From NCBI GenBank assembly GCA_001771935.1, contig MERD01000121.1, forward strand, positions 1 through 64,000: a stretch of DNA of 64,000 bases, read 5' to 3'. Below, one piece after another: positions 60,473-64,000 of the stretch. Under the pieces are notes generated by a model. The model did no database searches. It was not told where the DNA came from and saw nothing but the letters and a program-made list of their open reading frames with translations. The stretch's first letter is position 1; every line of letters begins with the position of its first letter. Position numbers and translations under genes: made by a program. Source of the stretch: Betaproteobacteria bacterium RIFCSPLOWO2_02_FULL_67_26 (GTDB taxonomy: Bacteria > Pseudomonadota > Gammaproteobacteria > Burkholderiales > SG8-41).

Positions 60473-60546
60473 GGTAAGCGGTAAGCAGTGAGCGGACCAG
60501 CCTGAAACGCGGTTTCCGCTTACCGTTTACTGTTTACTGCTCACGG
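60473..60546. repeat. Intergenic hairpin with short-period arms (GAGCGGTAAGCGGTAAGCAGTGAGCGG ... CCGCTTACCGTTTACTGTTTACTGCTCACGG)
   Basis: Direct reading; arms are imperfect reverse complements made of about 7-nt units. Confidence 0.75.
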
Positions 60547-60554
60547 AATCTGAC

Positions 60555-60601
60555 TGGTCGGGGCGGTGAGATTTGAACTCACGACCACCGGCACCCCATG
60601 C
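60555..60601. repeat. Distal att-like direct repeat (tRNA-Pro 3' fragment)
   Basis: Exact copy of 62924-62970; diverges after the anticodon-loop region. Confidence 0.9.
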
Positions 60602-60617
60602 AATACGACCCTGTGCG

Positions 60618-61340
60618 TTAACGCGCTGATTCACCGAGGGTATGAAGCTTGCAGTGCGGCGCCCACTTCTTGCCGAATTCGCGGAGTCGTCGTTCGATCT
60701 CGCGGGTCGGATGGACGACGAAAAACGTACGGTTGCTGTAACGTCTCCAGTACAGCGCGGTAGCGTCGGGCCCGAGTAACTTTAACCAGTGCTCGATCTC
60801 GCTGCGATGCCCGCCGCGCCGTCGAGTGTTGTGATGATAGATGACCCCGGTTCGGCCCGCCGCCAGCACATGGGCCTCGGACAAGGGAATCCGCTTCCAG
60901 GCTGCCTTATCGCTCGTTGAAAACTGCCGGTCTTCGCACAAGCCGTTGTCGGGGTCCGCGAACACAACATTGCAGTCAGCTAACTTGATCAGGACGTCTC
61001 GAAACCAATCAGCCCTCTGTTTCGCGCGACTTTTCGCGTCTCCCCGAAACGCCAACGGCACGCTCGAAAACAAGGCGTCATGGAACAGCCCTGATTCCTC
61101 GATCTGCTGAACGTCCCGGCGGTCAGATTGCACGATGGCCCGGAGGCGGTCATATAGTTCGGGATCCATATCGCGCCACTTTGCTGGGTCTTCCAGGTAC
61201 TCAACGTGCCCGCCGTCCGAGTTGTGTGGTTCGTCGGGGAACAAGTACCAAGCGATTCCGATTCGAAGGCCAGCTCCCAAGGCTCTCAACAATCCGTATT
61301 TCGCGAAGTCCCCGATATCTCCGGTGTAGCGGTTCTGCAT
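60618..61340 (-). CDS. Conserved hypothetical island protein (DIGDFxKYGLLR-type N-terminus)
   Basis: MQNRYTGDIGDFAKYGLLRALGAGLRIGIAWYLFPDEPHNSDGGHVEYLEDPAKWRDMDPELYDRL; 240 aa continuous. Confidence 0.75.
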   Translation of the reverse strand: MQNRYTGDIGDFAKYGLLRALGAGLRIGIAWYLFPDEPHNSDGGHVEYLEDPAKWRDMDPELYDRLRAIVQSDRRDVQQIEESGLFHDALFSSVPLAFRGDAKSRAKQRADWFRDVLIKLADCNVVFADPDNGLCEDRQFSTSDKAAWKRIPLSEAHVLAAGRTGVIYHHNTRRRGGHRSEIEHWLKLLGPDATALYWRRYSNRTFFVVHPTREIERRLREFGKKWAPHCKLHTLGESAR

Positions 61341-61385
61341 TGTCTGCCTCGAGCGTAACCTACCGGCGGCGCTCAGAATAAGTCT

Positions 61386-61826
61386 TCAGGTTGCACGGCC
61401 ACGTTTCACCCACTTTTCAAGGTACTCGTACGCCCCTGCCAATACCTCACAAGCTCTCAGATACACCGAATCTATTTGTATTTCATCAAATTCAGGGTCC
61501 TGCTGTAGTTTTACAAGTCGATCGCTCACGCTCTTGAGAATAGCCTCGATATGCTCCGGCTCTTTTTTCTTGAATGACCGCATCTCAATGGCGGTGATGA
61601 AGCCATCGAGGTTTCCAAGTTTCGGATGGACGCGCTTGACCTTCGGAATTCCGAAGGTCCGCTTCTCACTATTATTCTTGGCTCGCCGTTCGTTCCTTGC
61701 GTTATGTTCACGCCACCATCGAGCTTGATCACGGAATGAGCCGACGGGTGGTAGTTCGTCATAAGCCGACTTACCGTCCTTGCCTCTGTTGACCTTGTTG
61801 ATCTTTTCGTGATCAATCTTTGACAT
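61386..61826 (-). CDS. Hypothetical protein (island cargo)
   Basis: 146-aa Lys/Arg/Glu-rich ORF MSKIDHEKINKVNRGKDGKSAYDELPPVGSFRDQARWW. Confidence 0.6.
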   Translation of the reverse strand: MSKIDHEKINKVNRGKDGKSAYDELPPVGSFRDQARWWREHNARNERRAKNNSEKRTFGIPKVKRVHPKLGNLDGFITAIEMRSFKKKEPEHIEAILKSVSDRLVKLQQDPEFDEIQIDSVYLRACEVLAGAYEYLEKWVKRGRAT

Positions 61827-61922
61827 TAGAACACGCTGAGGTAACCGATTTTCTGTCCGACGCGTACTAATACTCTACGACATTATGAGCGAATTCGGGG
61901 CGGGCAAAGGGAGGTCAAGGAC

Positions 61923-62201
61923 TTGGATACAGCGCCCCTCTTCCTCAACCGCTATGGGAAGCCGTTTACGGAAACAGCCTTCAACAGCATGTCGCAGCGC
62001 GCAAGAATCGCTGGCGGCTTTGATGAGGCCCACCAGTTCCACTTCCATGACCTCAAAGCGAAGGCCGTGTCTGACAGCCCGAACGAGATCGACGCGATGA
62101 ACCGCGGCGGGCACTTGGACATGCGCACCACCAGGCGGGTCTACCGCAGGAAGCCTACCGAGATCGTGCCGCTACCGAGAGTGAGCAAAAAGGCCAGCTA
62201 G
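61923..62201 (+). pseudogene. Tyrosine recombinase (phage integrase), C-terminal remnant
   Basis: LDTAPLFLNRYGKPFTETAFNSMSQRARI..FHFHDLKAKAVSD..GGHLDMRTTRRVYRRKP: HxLK/GH/Y C-terminal motifs only; N-terminus missing. Confidence 0.75.
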
Positions 62202-62202
62202 G

Positions 62203-62850
62203 TCACACTCCGCAAATGAAGGCCTTCGTGTAAATTGCCCCTATTAGAGCGCAGATAATGTTTGCGCCTGTTCCAACTAGTGCCGTGCCAACACGTTGCG
62301 TGCCTAGCTCCATCTTCGCCTTTAGGTAATCCAGCTCGTCAAAGCCCGGATATTTGTCCGGTAGGTGACTGAAGTTCGTGCCCGTCCAAAAAAAAGCCGT
62401 TTTCATCGTTAGCCAGGCCCCAATCAGGAGCGCGCCGCCGGCAGCCTGCTCTTTGTAGGTGAGCACTGCGTACAGGCCAGCAAAAATAATTGTGACTTCG
62501 ATCAGTCCGATGAGCACGCCAGGTGTGTAGTGCTTTACAAGCGCGTCCCATTGGCACCTCACTAGATCGCTCGGCGAAGTTACCGGGGTCAGCCTGCGGG
62601 CGAGATCTACCAGAAGCCCAGTAACGAGAGTTGAGATAAAGATTGCGAGTGCGAACCCGCCCAGTAAGGCGCAGAGCTTGTCCGTGCATCCTTGTGTAGG
62701 ATTAGGCGCCAACTGGGGAGCGCGGCACAGCCAAAAAAGTATGGCCGCGCTTGCGAGGGCAACCAGTTTGATCAGCCACCCCAGAACCTGCGGGCACGCC
62801 AAGGTTGGACAACAGGAGGAGCGCATCTCCTCGGGGGCGCTAGCCTTCAT
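62203..62850 (-). CDS. Hypothetical membrane protein (island cargo)
   Basis: 215 aa with about 4-5 hydrophobic segments (LGWLIKLVALASAAILFWL; LCALLGGFALAIFISTLVTGLLV; GVLIGLIEVTIIFAGLYAVL). Confidence 0.65.
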   Translation of the reverse strand: MKASAPEEMRSSCCPTLACPQVLGWLIKLVALASAAILFWLCRAPQLAPNPTQGCTDKLCALLGGFALAIFISTLVTGLLVDLARRLTPVTSPSDLVRCQWDALVKHYTPGVLIGLIEVTIIFAGLYAVLTYKEQAAGGALLIGAWLTMKTAFFWTGTNFSHLPDKYPGFDELDYLKAKMELGTQRVGTALVGTGANIICALIGAIYTKAFICGV

Positions 62851-62923
62851 GCGTTGTCACGGCAAAGGGGTGCGTGCTGACACGGAATTTTCAAACTCGC
62901 GCACTGCGCAAGTCGTTGAATTT

Positions 62924-63000
62924 TGGTCGGGGCGGTGAGATTTGAACTCACGACCACCGGCACCCCATGCCGGTACGCTACCAGGCTGCGCTACGCCCCG
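62924..63000 (-). tRNA. tRNA-Pro (anticodon GGG)
   Basis: Reverse strand CGGGGCGTAGCGCAGCCTGGTAGCGTACCGGCATGGGGTGCCGGTGGTCGTGAGTTCAAATCTCACCGCCCCGACCA; acceptor CGGGGCG/CGCCCCG, anticodon stem CCGGC/GCCGG, loop ATGGGGT. Confidence 0.95.
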
Positions 63001-63068
63001 AGGCCGCGAATTATAGCAGGGCTTATACTATCAGCCTGCGAACAAGCTGATTTTATTGCCGGAAATCA

Positions 63069-63505
63069 TGCAGGCCCAAGCGGAATCCGACGAGCTGACC
63101 ATTGCACTGGGTGAAGCGCGTACCCTGAAGGACACCGTGCGCGCGCTGCGCGATGCCCTGGAGCAGGAGCGCGTGGACAAGGAACACGCCGTGCAGGGCG
63201 CGGTCGCCGAGGCGCACAACGAGATCGTGCAACTGAAAGCGACCGCCGCCGCCCTGCGCGACAGCCTGGAGCAGGCGCGCATCGACCGGGACAAAGCCGT
63301 TCAGCTGGCGGTCGTCGCCGGCAGCGACGAGACCAGTCAGCTGAAGGCGACCGCCGCCGCGTTGCGCGACGCTCTGGAGCTGCAGCGCATCAGCAGCGAA
63401 AAGGCCGTGCAGGCAGCCGTGGCCGCCGCGCACGACGAGATTCGCCAGCTCAAGGAAACCGTCTCGGCATTGCGCGCCGCGGTCGAGCGGGCGCGGGTAA
63501 AATAG
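63069..63505 (+). CDS. Coiled-coil protein with 36-aa repeats
   Basis: LKDTVRALRDALEQERVDKEHAVQGAVAEAHNEIVQ / LKATAAALRDSLEQARIDRDKAVQ.. / LKATAAALRDALELQRISSEKAVQ.. / LKETVSALRAAVERARVK at exact 108-nt spacing (63125, 63233, 63341, 63449). Confidence 0.75.
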
Positions 63506-63527
63506 CGCCGCACACGACAGGACACCC

Positions 63528-64000
63528 ATGGCGCCTCCGCCAGAACCCTTGCGCCGTCCCGGCGACGACGCCGCGACGACGAAGCAGCCGACCAAGGTCG
63601 TGCCGATCAAGGCCGGCGCCAGGGGCCGCGCGCGCGCGAATCCGGGCCGGCGGCTGCGCTTCGCCGAGCTGCTGCTGTCGGTGTCGCAGAGGATGGCCTC
63701 GATCGATTCGCTCGACGAGGTGCTCACGACCCTGGTCGAGATGACGACGGCGGAGCTCGGCGCCGAGCGCGGCTCCCTGTTCCTGAACGATCCCTCGACC
63801 AACGAGCTGTTCTCCCGGGTCGCCCAGGGCAACCTCCACCGCGAGATCCGCGTGCTCAACAATTCGGGCGTCGCCGGGCACGTCTACACCAGCGGCGAGC
63901 CCCTGATCATCGACGACGCCTACGCCGACGACCGCTTCAACCGCACCATCGACGAGCAGACCGGCTTCGTCACGCGCAACATCCTGTGCATTCCCATCCG
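63528..64000 (+). CDS. GAF-domain sensor protein (truncated by window end)
   Basis: MAPPPEPLRRPGDD...LLLSVSQRMASIDSLDEVLTTLVEMTTAELGAERGSLFLNDPSTNELFSRVAQG..VAGHVYTSGEPLIIDDAYADDRFNRTIDEQTGFVTRNILCIPI. Confidence 0.85.
   Translation, partial: MAPPPEPLRRPGDDAATTKQPTKVVPIKAGARGRARANPGRRLRFAELLLSVSQRMASIDSLDEVLTTLVEMTTAELGAERGSLFLNDPSTNELFSRVAQGNLHREIRVLNNSGVAGHVYTSGEPLIIDDAYADDRFNRTIDEQTGFVTRNILCIPI

Larger units (their letters stand above)
60555..62970. mobile_element. Small decayed integrative element bounded by 47-bp direct repeats of the tRNA-Pro 3' end
   Basis: Identical 47 nt tggtcggggcggtgagatttgaactcacgaccaccggcaccccatgc at 60555-60601 and 62924-62970; lower GC between them; integrase remnant inside. 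Confidence 0.82.

Noticed and set aside
60555-60601. A second tRNA-Pro gene
   Set aside because: Only the 3' 47 nt is present; the 5' half and D-arm are missing, so it is an att duplicate and not a functional tRNA.

Overview
High-GC betaproteobacterial-type chromosomal segment, mostly housekeeping genes. Recognisable blocks: aprMBA-type APS reductase genes (left edge), scpAB/trpS, a DEAD-box helicase, a four-domain rhodanese protein, an ABC (FtsX-type)/AttH locus with an embedded GGDEF-EAL gene, an NMT1/SsuA-type ABC transporter, clpB with a textbook sigma-32 promoter, CioAB-type bd oxidase, a YeiH-like transporter, nadC, an alaC-hom-thrC cluster, a very large multi-PAS GGDEF-EAL protein, a MoxR/DUF58/transglutaminase operon, surE-pcm-nlpD, two Bug-type solute-binding proteins, and tRNA-Pro(GGG) flanking a small decayed island. 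The strongest candidate discovery is an apparent selenoprotein at 37164..37790. A CMD/AhpD-like gene is split by an in-frame TGA exactly where the second Cys of its CxxC motif (ECRY-U-IKHN) should be. The TGA is followed, 16 nt later, by a perfect 6-bp stem with a UGGUCG loop resembling a bacterial SECIS element. Other notable items: a 47-bp direct repeat of the tRNA-Pro 3' end bounding a 2.3-kb island, a metallophosphoesterase apparently starting at CTG, several unusual intergenic hairpins built from short-period repeats, a ParE-like toxin truncated by a hairpin repeat, and a coiled-coil protein with exact 108-bp periodicity. All calls come from reading the sequence and supplied translations; no searches were run.
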